Assembly: GCA_031267485.1 (NCBI GenBank)
Contig: JAIRYY010000014.1
Span: 1 to 16,936, forward strand
Reading direction: 5' to 3'
Length of the DNA stretch: 16,936 nt
Source of the DNA: Tannerella sp.
Lineage (GTDB): Bacteria > Bacteroidota > Bacteroidia > Bacteroidales > Tannerellaceae
Shown here: in pieces, positions 1-8,879 of the stretch
Position numbering within the stretch: position 1 is the stretch's first letter
Layout: every line of letters starts with the position of its first letter
The notes under the pieces: model-generated
Databases searched by the model: none
Told to the model about the DNA's origin: nothing
Seen by the model: only the letters and a program-made list of their open reading frames with translations
Position numbers and translations under genes: made by a program

Positions 1-17
1 GCGGTTCGCTGCCTGAT

Positions 18-134
18 AAGGCAGGACGCCGTTGTCGATACGGAACCTGTCCTGCCTTTCAGGTAGCAAGATTATGTTCGGGTCTTTCGCCGCAGGTCGC
101 CGACCTGCGGTTATGGAAATCACGTCCTTCGGAC
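18..134. repeat. Hairpin-rich intergenic DNA at the left edge
   Basis: Three inverted repeats lie close together. Positions 18-27 and 49-58 are perfect 10-bp arms around a 21-nt loop. Positions 90-99 and 101-110 are perfect 10-bp arms around a single base. Positions 124-127 and 131-134 are 4-bp arms with a TTC loop. One frame is open from 3 to 251, but it runs through the promoter of the next gene and its translation is rich in Arg and Cys with no recognisable domain, so I do not call it a gene tail. The hairpins may be a terminator of an upstream gene or a REP-like intergenic element. No tRNA or other RNA gene is recognised. Confidence 0.45.
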
Positions 135-229
135 TTGGGCTTTCCGGCATGGAATCTGTTGCAGTGCGTAACATCAGTAAATAATCGTAAAAAAAACGGA
201 GCGGCGGCATTTTTAGCCCGAATATTCAG

Positions 230-237
230 TACCTTTG
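230..237 (+). promoter_or_regulatory. Bacteroidota-type -7 box for the TPR-MATE-kinase unit
   Basis: TACCTTTG matches the Bacteroidota -7 consensus TAnnTTTG exactly and lies 39 nt before the first start codon of the operon. A T-run at 210-214 is near the expected -33 position, but no clean TTG or TTTG is present, so the upstream half is weak. Confidence 0.6.
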
Positions 238-276
238 CGCCGACAGATTGATTATTGACAGTAAATTATATGTGAC

Positions 277-1098
277 ATGAAGAAAAGTTTTATCGTTTTG
301 GTGGCGGCCACCCTGTTCTGCCCGTTCAGCGGTTACGGACAGTCGTTCAACGAGCGGTTCAGAGCGGCTCTGGATGCGAAAAACATGCCGAAAGCCGAAG
401 AAATACTCAAGGCCTGGGATCTGGCGGATGCGAATGATGCGGAGCTGTACGTCTCCTATTTTAATTTCTTTACCCTCAAAGGCATGGAAAAGGATTCGAC
501 CCGGATAGACAGGGAATACGCGCGAAAGGCGCTTGAATTTATCTCCGAAGGAATCGAACGCTTTCCAACGCGCTTCGACATGCGTCTCGGGAAAATCTAC
601 ATGCAGGAAAAACTTGGCGACTACGAATCGTTTGCCGCCGAAATAACCGCCCTGATACAGTATTCGAAAAAGATTGAAAACAACTGGAAAGGGGAGGGTT
701 TCCGGCTGCTGGAAAGCCCGGACGAGATGCTGTACGGAGCCGTTCAGGACTTTCAGGAAATGATGTTCTCGACGGGCGACACGACGCTGTACGCGAAAAT
801 CGTGGACATCTCGGAAGAAATGCTCCGGTATTATCCGCAGCACACGCAGAGCCTGATGAACATTTCGACGATAAGCATCAAACGGAACGACTTCGACAAA
901 TCGCTGACCGCCCTCCTGAAAGCGGACGGGATGAAGCCCGGCAATTCGGTACTCAAATACAACATCGCATACGTCTATCAGGCGAAAGGCGACAGGGAAA
1001 ATGCGAAGAAATACTATCAGCTCGTGATAGACAACGCAAAGGAAAAAGAGGAAAAACTCAGCGATGCCGCCCGGAGACAGCTGGACGCACTGAAATAG
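277..1098 (+). CDS. Exported tetratricopeptide-repeat protein
   Basis: A 273-residue protein with a Sec-type signal peptide: basic MKK, then a hydrophobic stretch to about residue 18 and probable cleavage near GYGQ (residues 19-22). The mature part is almost all helical. Residues about 193-256 read as two tandem TPR units (asparagine and alanine/tyrosine at helix positions, then a GDRENAKKYYQLVI-like second helix). Earlier helices are more diverged. TPR proteins act as periplasmic or membrane-associated protein-interaction scaffolds; no enzyme motif is visible. It is the first gene of a unit with the MATE exporter 9 nt downstream, which suggests shared transcription but does not prove shared function. 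The start is set by the signal peptide and the promoter at 230-237. The precise role is unknown. Confidence 0.8.
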   Translation: MKKSFIVLVAATLFCPFSGYGQSFNERFRAALDAKNMPKAEEILKAWDLADANDAELYVSYFNFFTLKGMEKDSTRIDREYARKALEFISEGIERFPTRFDMRLGKIYMQEKLGDYESFAAEITALIQYSKKIENNWKGEGFRLLESPDEMLYGAVQDFQEMMFSTGDTTLYAKIVDISEEMLRYYPQHTQSLMNISTISIKRNDFDKSLTALLKADGMKPGNSVLKYNIAYVYQAKGDRENAKKYYQLVIDNAKEKEEKLSDAARRQLDALK

Positions 1099-1107
1099 CC
1101 CAAAAAC

Positions 1108-2460
1108 ATGTCCCGGCAGTTTATTCCCACGGAACTCGGTACTGAAAAAATCGGCAAGCTGCTCCGGCAGTATGCCGTACCGGCCATCATCGCCATGACG
1201 GCCGCCTCGCTGTACAACATGGTCGACAGCATTTTCATCGGACAGGGAGTCGGTGCAATGGCCATCTCCGGTCTTGCCGTGACGTTCCCGTTCATGAACA
1301 TCGCCGCCGCGTTCGGCACACTCGTCGGTATCGGCGCCAGCACGCTTGTCTCCGTCAAACTCGGACAGAAGGACTACGCGGCCGCGCAGAAAGTGCTGGG
1401 CAATGTTTTCATCCTGAACATCCTCATCGGTATCCTGTTCACCGCCGTATCGCTCATTTTCATGGACCCTGTGCTGTATTTCTTCGGCGCAAGCGAAAAC
1501 ACGATAGGCTATGCCCGCGAATACATGGAAATCATCCTGTACGGCAACGTCATAACCCACCTTTATTTCGGACTGAACAACGTCCTGCGCTCGTCGGGAC
1601 ATCCCGGCAAGGCGATGATGCTCACGATCACGACCGTCATCCTCAACACCGCGCTCGACCCCGTCTTCATCTTCGTCTTCGACTGGGGCATAAAGGGCGC
1701 CGCGATCGCCACCGTCCTCTCGCAGCTGGTCGCGCTCGCATGGCAGATGAACATCTTCCGCGACAGGAACGAACTCCTGCATTTTCACCGCGCCATCTTC
1801 CGCCCCGACCGCCGCCTCATCAGGGACATGCTGGCAATCGGCCTCTCCCCGTTCCTCATGAACGCCGCCTCCTGCTTCGTCGTCATCCTCGTGAACAACG
1901 GAATGAAGAAATACGGCGGCGACCTGGCCATCGGAGCCTTCGGGATCGTAAACCGCCTCTCGTTCATGTGCGTGATGATCGTCATGGGACTGAATCAGGG
2001 CATGCAGCCCGTCGCCGGATACAACTACGGAGCGCGGAAGATACCCCGCGTGCTGGCGGCGCTGAAGCTTACCGCAATCTTCGCCACGATGGTCGCCACC
2101 GCCGCATTTCTGATCGGCGAACTGATGCCCGGACCGGTGGCGCGCATTTTCACCGCCGACGAGGAACTGATAGCGCTCTCCGTCTACGGACTGCGCATCA
2201 CCGTCATGTTTTTTCCCCTGATCGGAGCGCAAATCGTCATCGCAAACTTTTTCCAGAGCATCGGCATGGCCGGCAAAGCCATCATCCTCTCCCTCATAAG
2301 ACAGGTCGCCGTACTGATCCCGTGCCTCCTCATCCTCCCCGGATTTTTCGGACTGACGGGCGTATGGGCAAGCCTGCCGGTATCCGACCTTGTCGCCTGC
2401 CTCGTTTCGACCATTATGATTATTCGCCAGATAAAAAACTTTAAAACCGGACAGCTATGA
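1108..2460 (+). CDS. MATE-family multidrug/cation efflux transporter (MepA-like)
   Basis: A 450-residue polytopic inner-membrane protein with about 12 hydrophobic segments in two six-helix halves (roughly residues 15-220 and 235-445), the normal size for MATE exporters. The N-terminal half has the family pattern LRQYAVPAI...YNMVDSIFIG, then GLAVTFPF and GIGAST. The second half has NRLSFMCVMIVMGLNQGMQPVAGYNYGA, a strong MATE signature, and ends with GLTGVW before the last helix. MATE proteins export cationic drugs or metabolites using Na+ or H+ gradients; substrate cannot be read from sequence. The gene starts 9 nt after the TPR gene, and its stop overlaps the next start as ATGA, indicating translational coupling. 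Resemblance is closest to the MepA/NorM-like group rather than the DinF group, judged by eye. Confidence 0.93.
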   Translation: MSRQFIPTELGTEKIGKLLRQYAVPAIIAMTAASLYNMVDSIFIGQGVGAMAISGLAVTFPFMNIAAAFGTLVGIGASTLVSVKLGQKDYAAAQKVLGNVFILNILIGILFTAVSLIFMDPVLYFFGASENTIGYAREYMEIILYGNVITHLYFGLNNVLRSSGHPGKAMMLTITTVILNTALDPVFIFVFDWGIKGAAIATVLSQLVALAWQMNIFRDRNELLHFHRAIFRPDRRLIRDMLAIGLSPFLMNAASCFVVILVNNGMKKYGGDLAIGAFGIVNRLSFMCVMIVMGLNQGMQPVAGYNYGARKIPRVLAALKLTAIFATMVATAAFLIGELMPGPVARIFTADEELIALSVYGLRITVMFFPLIGAQIVIANFFQSIGMAGKAIILSLIRQVAVLIPCLLILPGFFGLTGVWASLPVSDLVACLVSTIMIIRQIKNFKTGQL

Positions 2461-3083
2461 TTATTACAATAGGAAGACAACTGGGAAGCGGCGGCCGCGA
2501 CATAGGGAAAATACTGTCGGACGCCATGAACATCGCCTACTACGACAGGGAAATAATAGAAATTACAGCCCGTGAAAGCGGACTGAACAAAACGCTTTTC
2601 GAAAAGGCGGACGAACAGGCGCGGATGGGTTTCTCTGCGAACATCATCGGCATGCGCGTCCCGTTTCTCGGCGGAGGAGGAGGCGGAATCGCCTGCGGAG
2701 GACTGTCGAACGAGATGCTCTTCCAGATTCAGAGCGAGGTGATACGCGACCTGGCCGACCGGCAGCCCTGCGTCTTCATCGGCCGCTGCGCCGACTACAT
2801 CCTGCGCGACCGCCGGGATTGCTTCAACGTCTTCATCTGCGCCAGCGACGAAGACCGCATCCGTCGCATCATCGGTTACGGCGACGGGAAAATCTCCGCA
2901 GAAAAAGCGCGCGACCTGATGGCGCGCATCGACAGGAAACGCTCCACATTCTACAACTACTATTCCAACAAAACCTGGGGCGAAGCATCCAGCTATCACG
3001 CATGCCTCAACTCCTCCGTCTTCGGCATCGACGGAACCGTCTCGCTCCTGAAGCAGATGACGGAAAGCATAACTCCCGCATGA
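2457..3083 (+). CDS. Cytidylate-kinase-like P-loop protein
   Basis: A 208-residue protein of the cytidylate kinase-like family found widely in Bacteroidota and Firmicutes. Residues 6-18 (GRQLGSGGRDIGK) form the modified P-loop typical of this family, and an internal FIGR (residues 107-110) and the RKRSTFYNYY segment near residue 160 are also typical. It is distinct from canonical cmk, whose P-loop and CMP-binding regions differ; substrate and reaction are not established for many members. A run of six glycines (72-77) lies in the mobile region after helix 2. The start overlaps the MATE stop codon by 4 nt. Family members often sit next to MATE or other transporter genes in this phylum, but a functional link is inference. 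It is the last gene of the unit. Confidence 0.85.
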   Translation: MIITIGRQLGSGGRDIGKILSDAMNIAYYDREIIEITARESGLNKTLFEKADEQARMGFSANIIGMRVPFLGGGGGGIACGGLSNEMLFQIQSEVIRDLADRQPCVFIGRCADYILRDRRDCFNVFICASDEDRIRRIIGYGDGKISAEKARDLMARIDRKRSTFYNYYSNKTWGEASSYHACLNSSVFGIDGTVSLLKQMTESITPA

Positions 3084-3113
3084 CGCATCCGGTCAAAATT
3101 TTTAAATTAATCA

Positions 3114-3144
3114 TTGTTTTTTTCAAAATATGTGTTTATATTTG
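3114..3144 (+). promoter_or_regulatory. Consensus Bacteroidota promoter ahead of the susC leader
   Basis: TTG at 3114-3116, a 20-bp spacer, and TATATTTG at 3137-3144 match the Bacteroidota promoter consensus (-33 TTG/TTTG, -7 TAnnTTTG). Transcription would start near 3150, leaving a leader of about 455 nt before the susC start. No comparably good promoter was seen between 3351 and 3606. Confidence 0.72.
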
Positions 3145-3151
3145 CGGACTG

Positions 3152-3170
3152 AAACTCACAAAGAGTTTTT
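3152..3170 (+). terminator. Short hairpin with T-run just after the promoter
   Basis: AAACTC (3152-3157) pairs with GAGTTT (3163-3168) around ACAAA, followed by further T residues. It could end transcription of the upstream three-gene unit, or, since it falls at the predicted 5' end of the susC leader, act as a 5' stabilising stem. The stem is short and AT-rich, so termination strength is doubtful. Confidence 0.4.
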
Positions 3171-3191
3171 GAAAAACACAGGAGTAATAAC

Positions 3192-3350
<159 letters not shown>

Positions 3351-3383
3351 AAAGTCAAACCTGCTTAAATCCACGTACGATAC

Positions 3384-3408
3384 ATGCATTTGCGATATTT
3401 GCATGCAT
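3384..3408. repeat. Paired ATGCAT and ATTTGC motifs in the susC leader
   Basis: ATGCAT occurs at 3384-3389 and 3403-3408, and ATTTGC occurs at 3388-3393 and 3397-3402, giving an interleaved repeat with 9-bp and 19-bp spacings. The spacing of about one or two helical turns would suit a DNA-binding protein or a leader stem. No known operator is recognised. Confidence 0.35.
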
Positions 3409-3534
3409 CTGTTTGTGCGCGTTTTTTTGCCACATCCGGGAAAATAAAAATCCCCATTTATGCAATTTTATTTAAATATTACTGCCTATGGATACATAAA
3501 AAAAGATCTCCCATGCTGACGCACCGTTGGCAAC

Positions 3535-3560
3535 CGGATGCGCGGGAACAGATGCATCCG
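3535..3560 (+). promoter_or_regulatory. Hairpin shortly upstream of susC
   Basis: CGGATGC (3535-3541) pairs with GCATCCG (3554-3560) around a 12-nt loop, ending 46 nt before the susC start. There is no T-run after it, so it is not a standard terminator. It could be a leader structure that affects translation or RNA stability. A separate 10-bp arm at 3533-3542 is also the inverse of 3084-3093. Confidence 0.35.
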
Positions 3561-3606
3561 TCAAACAAATTAAATCATAATTAATTATTAAAACCTTAGA
3601 TGTTAT

Positions 3607-6600
3607 ATGAATAAAAACAAGTTGATTCAGTGTGACACATTGCGCAAAATTCTTTTGGCCGTATGTGTCGGAATTTGTTCGCTTTCGCTGTTTGCGCAGG
3701 GAAGCGTCAGTATTGGAGGCGTGATTACCGACATGGATAACATTCCACTGGCGGGTGTAAACATCACGGTAAAAGGAACCACGGCCGGCGTGGTAAGCGA
3801 CGCGGACGGGCGATACCGGATTTCCGTACCCGGCAGCGAATCGGTGCTTTCCTTCTCGTTTGTGGGATTTGTTACCCGGGATATTACGGTGGGCAACCGG
3901 ACAGCGATCGACGTGTTGCTGGAGGAGGCGACCACCGAGATGGATGAAATTGTAGTAGTGGGCTATGGCGTGCAGCGCAAGAGCGACGTTACGGGCGCGA
4001 TGATATCGGTGAGCGAAAAACAGCTGAAGGAACGCCCTGTGACCAATGCAATGGAGGCCCTGCAGGGAAAGGCTGCCGGCGTGGATATTACCAACGACGC
4101 CCGTCCGGGAGAACTGGGTACGATCCGTATCCGGGGCCAGCGTTCCATCACGGGCAGTTCCGATCCGCTCTATGTAGTAAACGGTATCCCTATCCAGGGA
4201 CGGGAAAACATCAATATGCTGAATACGTACGATATCAAGTCTATTGAAATCCTGAAAGATGCGTCGGCCACGGCCATTTACGGTTCACGCGGCGCCAACG
4301 GCGTGATCCTGATCACCACTCATGGCGGCGAGGAAGGGCGGTTCTCCGTAAATTACAATGGAAGCACAAGCATTGAAACTTTTCAGGACAGTCAGGAGCA
4401 TTTTAACTCGAGCGAATGGATTGACTTCCGTCGCTGGGCTTATCACTATTACGACCCGGTCAACTATCCCCGGGGCGACAATCCCACGGAGGCAACCGAC
4501 CGGAATATTTTCGGCGGTGAAATCTATGCCTGGCGGAATGTGCAGAAAGGCTGGGAGGGCGGCGCCTGGGACGGCTCGAAAGTGGAAACTACGGACTGGG
4601 CCAGCTTTGTATCCCGGACAGGCATTACCAACAGTCACACGATCAGCGTGAGCGGCGGCACGCAGAAAATGACCTCCTATGCCTCCATCGGCTATCTCGA
4701 CCAGAAAGGCACTACCGCCGGACAGGGTTACAGACGCTATACAGCCAATGTGAACACGAAGATAAAACCTGTCAAATGGTTTGAGATGGGGCTGCAGCTG
4801 AACGGTTCGTTTTCCGAACAGGAATACGGGCAGGACAGGACGGGCGGAGGCAGCGCAAGTTCCGCATCCCTCTACATTTCGTCGCAGAGACTGTATCCCT
4901 ATGCCGTCCCGTACGACGACGACGGCAACCGTATCCTCAATCCGGGCGGCGACACGCAGCTGCGAACCGTGGTGGACGAGGCGAAATATTCGCACAACCT
5001 CCGGCAGGTACTCAGCATAAGGGCCAACACGTTTGCCCAGGTGGAACTCCCGCTGGACGGGCTGACCTACCGGGTGGAATTTGGGCCAAGTTTCCGCGTC
5101 AGGCGCAACGGCATATTCGTCGACCCCAATTCGGCTATCCGCGAAAACGCCGTCAGTCTGGTGCAGCTGCACAACCAGCGCGATTTCTCGTGGACGGTAA
5201 ACAACCTGGTTTACTACAACCGGTCGTTCGACATTCACTCCGTCGGACTCACTCTGCTGCAGACCGCTTCCAAAAACGAACAGGTGGGCGACAATATCAA
5301 CGGACAGAACGCGCCGGTCGGAGACGCCCTGTGGAATGACCTGGGGGCAATCGACCGGACCAGAGACATACTCGACCTGGGATCATCCGTTTCAAGAGAG
5401 CAGCTTTCGTCCTACATGATACGCATGAACTATGCCTTCAATGACCGTTACATGCTGACCACATCAGGACGCTGGGACGGGTCATCCGTACTGGCGCCGG
5501 GGCACAAGTGGGCGTTTTTCCCCAGCCTCGCGCTCGCCTGGCGCATGGAACAGGAAAATTTCCTGCGACCCGTTTCATGGATCGGACAGCTGAAACTCCG
5601 CGTGGGATATGGCGTGACGGGCAATGCGGCGGTGGACAGGTACGTCACCATCAATGACCTTCGCTCCGGGCTATATCCGTATGGAGGCCAGCTGACGCGG
5701 TTTTACTACATCAACAACCTGCTGGAAACAGGAACGTCGGAAGACGATGTACAGTCGCTGGCGAACGAGGATCTCGGATGGGAGAAAACCGCCCAGTTCA
5801 ACGTCGGCGTTGATTTCTCCCTCTTCAAAAACCGTATTTCGGGCGTGATTGACGGATATGTGTCCAATACCACCGACCTGCTGCTGACAGCGACGATTCC
5901 TTCCCTGACGGGATATACTCTGACCACGGCCAATCTGGGCGCCACCCGGAATCATGGCGTGGACATCACGCTGAATACCGTCAATGTAAAAGCGGGCGAT
6001 TTCACGTGGGAAACAAGCATCAATGTCGGCTGGCAGAAAAACGAGATCGTCGAACTGTCCAGCGGCAAGAACGATGAGATTAACGCCAGCGACGCCTCGG
6101 CATCCCGCATCATCGGGCAGCCTATCGGACTGTACTACGACTATAAGGTGCAGGGTATCTGGAAAGAGGAGGATAAGGCCGAAATGGATATTTTCAACAG
6201 TGACACCTATCCCGACGGCACCCCCAAAGCCATCAGGCACAATTTCAAGGTAGGCCAGATACGCCCTGTCGACCAGAACGGCGACTATATGATTGACGCC
6301 AATAACGACCGCACAATCATCGGAAAGACGAATCCCTCATGGAGCGGAGGCTTCGGCAATACCTTTACGTGGAAAGGCGTTGAACTGATGATACAGATGT
6401 ACGGCAGACTGGGCTACTGGACAAACGGCGCGAACGTGGTTGCCGGCGGACGCTACATGATACGCAAGGTGAATTACTACACCGACGCCAACACCAACGC
6501 TTCCTATCAGCGCCCGGAATACACGTCCGACGGTTCGGACAGGGACCAGTATAATACCATCCTGGCTTACAGCAAGGCTTCGTTCCTGAACATCCGGAAC

Positions 6601-6786
6601 ATTTCCTTAGGATATGTTTTTCCGAAAAGAACCATTCAGAAATGGAGCGGCATGCAGAACCTGAGGGTATATTTTCAGTGTGTGAATCCGGGAGCGGTAT
6701 ATCAGTCGGTAAAATGGAAAAATATGGATATGAACTCCCCCATCTGGAACCGAAATTTTGTGTTTGGACTTAACGTGGGTTTTTAA
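3607..6786 (+). CDS. SusC/RagA-family TonB-dependent outer-membrane transporter
   Basis: A 1059-residue protein with the complete SusC architecture. A signal peptide (hydrophobic to about residue 29, likely cleaved near LFAQG) is followed by a carboxypeptidase-regulatory-like beta domain (about 35-108). Then come the TonB-box-like EIVVVGYG (114-121), a plug domain (about 125-238) with GKAAGVD, IRIRGQRSI and YGSRGANGVILITT, and a long beta barrel ending in Phe (NVGF), as expected for BAM-dependent insertion. SusC proteins pull glycans or peptides through the outer membrane using TonB energy, with SusD as the lid. The susD partner starts 19 nt downstream. Length is normal, no frameshift is visible. 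The substrate cannot be assigned because no degradative enzyme is adjacent. Expression may be governed by the repeat-bearing leader upstream. Confidence 0.96.
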   Translation: MNKNKLIQCDTLRKILLAVCVGICSLSLFAQGSVSIGGVITDMDNIPLAGVNITVKGTTAGVVSDADGRYRISVPGSESVLSFSFVGFVTRDITVGNRTAIDVLLEEATTEMDEIVVVGYGVQRKSDVTGAMISVSEKQLKERPVTNAMEALQGKAAGVDITNDARPGELGTIRIRGQRSITGSSDPLYVVNGIPIQGRENINMLNTYDIKSIEILKDASATAIYGSRGANGVILITTHGGEEGRFSVNYNGSTSIETFQDSQEHFNSSEWIDFRRWAYHYYDPVNYPRGDNPTEATDRNIFGGEIYAWRNVQKGWEGGAWDGSKVETTDWASFVSRTGITNSHTISVSGGTQKMTSYASIGYLDQKGTTAGQGYRRYTANVNTKIKPVKWFEMGLQLNGSFSEQEYGQDRTGGGSASSASLYISSQRLYPYAVPYDDDGNRILNPGGDTQLRTVVDEAKYSHNLRQVLSIRANTFAQVELPLDGLTYRVEFGPSFRVRRNGIFVDPNSAIRENAVSLVQLHNQRDFSWTVNNLVYYNRSFDIHSVGLTLLQTASKNEQVGDNINGQNAPVGDALWNDLGAIDRTRDILDLGSSVSREQLSSYMIRMNYAFNDRYMLTTSGRWDGSSVLAPGHKWAFFPSLALAWRMEQENFLRPVSWIGQLKLRVGYGVTGNAAVDRYVTINDLRSGLYPYGGQLTRFYYINNLLETGTSEDDVQSLANEDLGWEKTAQFNVGVDFSLFKNRISGVIDGYVSNTTDLLLTATIPSLTGYTLTTANLGATRNHGVDITLNTVNVKAGDFTWETSINVGWQKNEIVELSSGKNDEINASDASASRIIGQPIGLYYDYKVQGIWKEEDKAEMDIFNSDTYPDGTPKAIRHNFKVGQIRPVDQNGDYMIDANNDRTIIGKTNPSWSGGFGNTFTWKGVELMIQMYGRLGYWTNGANVVAGGRYMIRKVNYYTDANTNASYQRPEYTSDGSDRDQYNTILAYSKASFLNIRNISLGYVFPKRTIQKWSGMQNLRVYFQCVNPGAVYQSVKWKNMDMNSPIWNRNFVFGLNVGF

Positions 6787-6805
6787 TCGCTAAAATTCAA
6801 CATCT

Positions 6806-8869
6806 ATGAATAAAATAAATATATGGATTATAACATTTGCAGCATTTGTTATAAGCGCTGTCAGTTCGTGCAGCGAAAGTTTTCTTGACGAAACGAAAGA
6901 ATGGAAAATGTCCTCCCAGTATCTGGACACTCCCGACGGGATAAGGGAACTGGCCGTCGGTCTGCCGTCGGCGCTGCGTCTCACGCACGGCGGAGAATTT
7001 GGTTACGCCCTGCTTAATTACGGTACGGATGAATTTCAGACGGGAAGCGACGCTTCCAATATTATGTGGAACGAATATAATGGCGGCCTGCAACCGGTGG
7101 TGACGGGAGGAAGCACCAACCGCGTTCAGCCGGCAACCCCGTGGGACTACGCATACGTGTCCATCAACACCCAAAATACCGTAATAGCGAAAGCGCCCGA
7201 AGTGCTCCAGGATGAAGCGGAACTCCGTACCATACTGGGCGAGGCGCACTTTATGCGGGGATGGTCGTATTTTTATTTAGTGCAGCAATGGGGTGGAGTG
7301 CCGATTAAACTGAATCCCAGCGTCACGCTGGAACGGGAATTTGTGAGGGCGTCACGCGAGGAATCCCTCCAGCAGGTTATTGACGATTTGCAGGAGGCAT
7401 ACGATAAACTGGACAATCCCGCCAACATTATCCCCGGTAAAATTTACAAGGATGCGGCGGCGCATTTTCTTGCCAAGGCCCTTCTGTATCGCCAGAGCGA
7501 GATCTGCAGCGACTTCAGCGCCGGCACCAAAAACGAAGACCTGTCCAAAGCCCTGGCCCTGTGCGACGAAGTGATTGCACACCGTCCGCTGGCGCCGAAC
7601 TTTGTGGATTTGTGGGATCTCAAGGAATATAACGGCGACAATGAAAAACTGCCCGAAGTGATTCTTTCCGCTCAGTACGACCTTTCAACAAAGGGCGCGA
7701 ACGGCCAGCAGGGCAATAACCAGTGCGTGCATTTTATTTCCGTCTACCGGCAATGGACCGGTTTCGTCCGTGATATTGCGGGAGGCCGTGAATTTGCCCG
7801 GCTAAAAAACACCGATTATGTGTACAACGTGTATGACCTCGTGAACGACAGCCGTTTCTGGAAAACTTTCCGTACCAAACAGGCGCTCAACAATCCGGGA
7901 CAGAAATACGGAGATGAAAACGTGAATGTTAATTTTGCAATCGGGCAACTCGGTCTGATGTATATCATCAACAGCAGAGCGGATGCGAATCGTTTTCAGA
8001 TAGAACCGAATGCGGACGGCACGGTGACGGTACCCGTACCCGGTTCCGGCGGACAACCGCCCCGCGTGAAAGCGCTAGACCCGGGTACGGGCGCCTATCA
8101 GCCTGTCCTTTGTCCGGAAACCGGAATACCCGTACCGAATGTGTTGCCGCGCTACCGTTCCGTGGAGGGCCGGCCGGACTTCGACCCCTACGCTTTTGCC
8201 GGCCTGCACTGGCCTACCATGAACAAGTATCTGGACGGACTGCGCTCGGCTGTCGACCAGACCAGCGGCGGACGGGATGCCATCTCTGCCCGCGTAGCGG
8301 AAACCTATCTGATAGCGGCGGAGGTGAAACTCCGGCAAGGTGACATCCCCGGATCTTTCCATTATATTAATGCGGTGCGCACGCGTGCGGGGTATAAAAC
8401 CGGCGAAGACCGCGCCCGGTACGTGGACGGCACTCAGTCCGCCCCATCCAGTGCGAACCCTCCGTCGTCCTTTTACGGGAAAAATTCGTATTATGAGTCG
8501 AACAATATTCCTGTTACCACCAACGCAACGGATATGACCGTTTCCGATTTGGCGAATCTTCCGGCCGAAGACAAAGACATCATCGCAATACTGGGATATA
8601 CATCCGATTTTGACCGCATGCTGTGTTTCATCCTCAATGAACGTTCGCGCGAATTAATGGGCGAAATGGTTCGCTGGACCGACCTGTCGCGTACCGGGAC
8701 ACTGGTAAAACGGGCGTACGCTTTCAATGAAGACGTGGCTAAAGTCAGTAATCTGGACAATCATCATTTAATGCGTCCCATTCCACAGAGTTTCCTGGAT
8801 AATACATGGAAAGATGGCAGACCGATGACTGCCGAAGAAAAACAGTCCATGCAAAATCCCGGATATTAG
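6806..8869 (+). CDS. SusD/RagB-family surface glycan-binding lipoprotein
   Basis: A 687-residue lipoprotein. The N-terminus ends in the lipobox AVSSC with the lipidated Cys at residue 22. SusD hallmarks follow: the TPR-like region with AHFMRGWSYFYLVQQWGGVPI (about 147-168), a second helical motif ETYLIAAEVKLRQGDI near residue 500, and the C-terminal NERSRELMGE...RPIPQ segment. SusD proteins cap the SusC barrel at the cell surface and bind the imported oligomer. The protein is longer than the common 500-570 residues. The extra length includes a Pro/Gly/Val-rich stretch around residues 400-450 that does not look like the core fold and may be a ligand-facing insertion. It follows susC by 19 nt and is surely cotranscribed with it. 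A strong hairpin starts 11 nt after the stop. Confidence 0.95.
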   Translation: MNKINIWIITFAAFVISAVSSCSESFLDETKEWKMSSQYLDTPDGIRELAVGLPSALRLTHGGEFGYALLNYGTDEFQTGSDASNIMWNEYNGGLQPVVTGGSTNRVQPATPWDYAYVSINTQNTVIAKAPEVLQDEAELRTILGEAHFMRGWSYFYLVQQWGGVPIKLNPSVTLEREFVRASREESLQQVIDDLQEAYDKLDNPANIIPGKIYKDAAAHFLAKALLYRQSEICSDFSAGTKNEDLSKALALCDEVIAHRPLAPNFVDLWDLKEYNGDNEKLPEVILSAQYDLSTKGANGQQGNNQCVHFISVYRQWTGFVRDIAGGREFARLKNTDYVYNVYDLVNDSRFWKTFRTKQALNNPGQKYGDENVNVNFAIGQLGLMYIINSRADANRFQIEPNADGTVTVPVPGSGGQPPRVKALDPGTGAYQPVLCPETGIPVPNVLPRYRSVEGRPDFDPYAFAGLHWPTMNKYLDGLRSAVDQTSGGRDAISARVAETYLIAAEVKLRQGDIPGSFHYINAVRTRAGYKTGEDRARYVDGTQSAPSSANPPSSFYGKNSYYESNNIPVTTNATDMTVSDLANLPAEDKDIIAILGYTSDFDRMLCFILNERSRELMGEMVRWTDLSRTGTLVKRAYAFNEDVAKVSNLDNHHLMRPIPQSFLDNTWKDGRPMTAEEKQSMQNPGY

Positions 8870-8879
8870 GATGGTTTTG

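Noticed and set aside
3..251. An open frame at the left edge that could be a gene tail
   Set aside because: It extends through the promoter of the next operon and the hairpin cluster, and its translation is Arg/Cys-rich with no domain.
226..2232. A 668-codon open frame on the minus strand opposite the TPR and MATE genes
   Set aside because: Its translation is His/Asp/Glu/Val-rich with no domain, typical of the complement of GC-richer coding DNA, and it runs antisense to two clearly real genes and through their promoter.
4285..5238. A 317-codon minus-strand frame inside susC
   Set aside because: It is antisense to the susC plug and barrel, with no recognisable family features.
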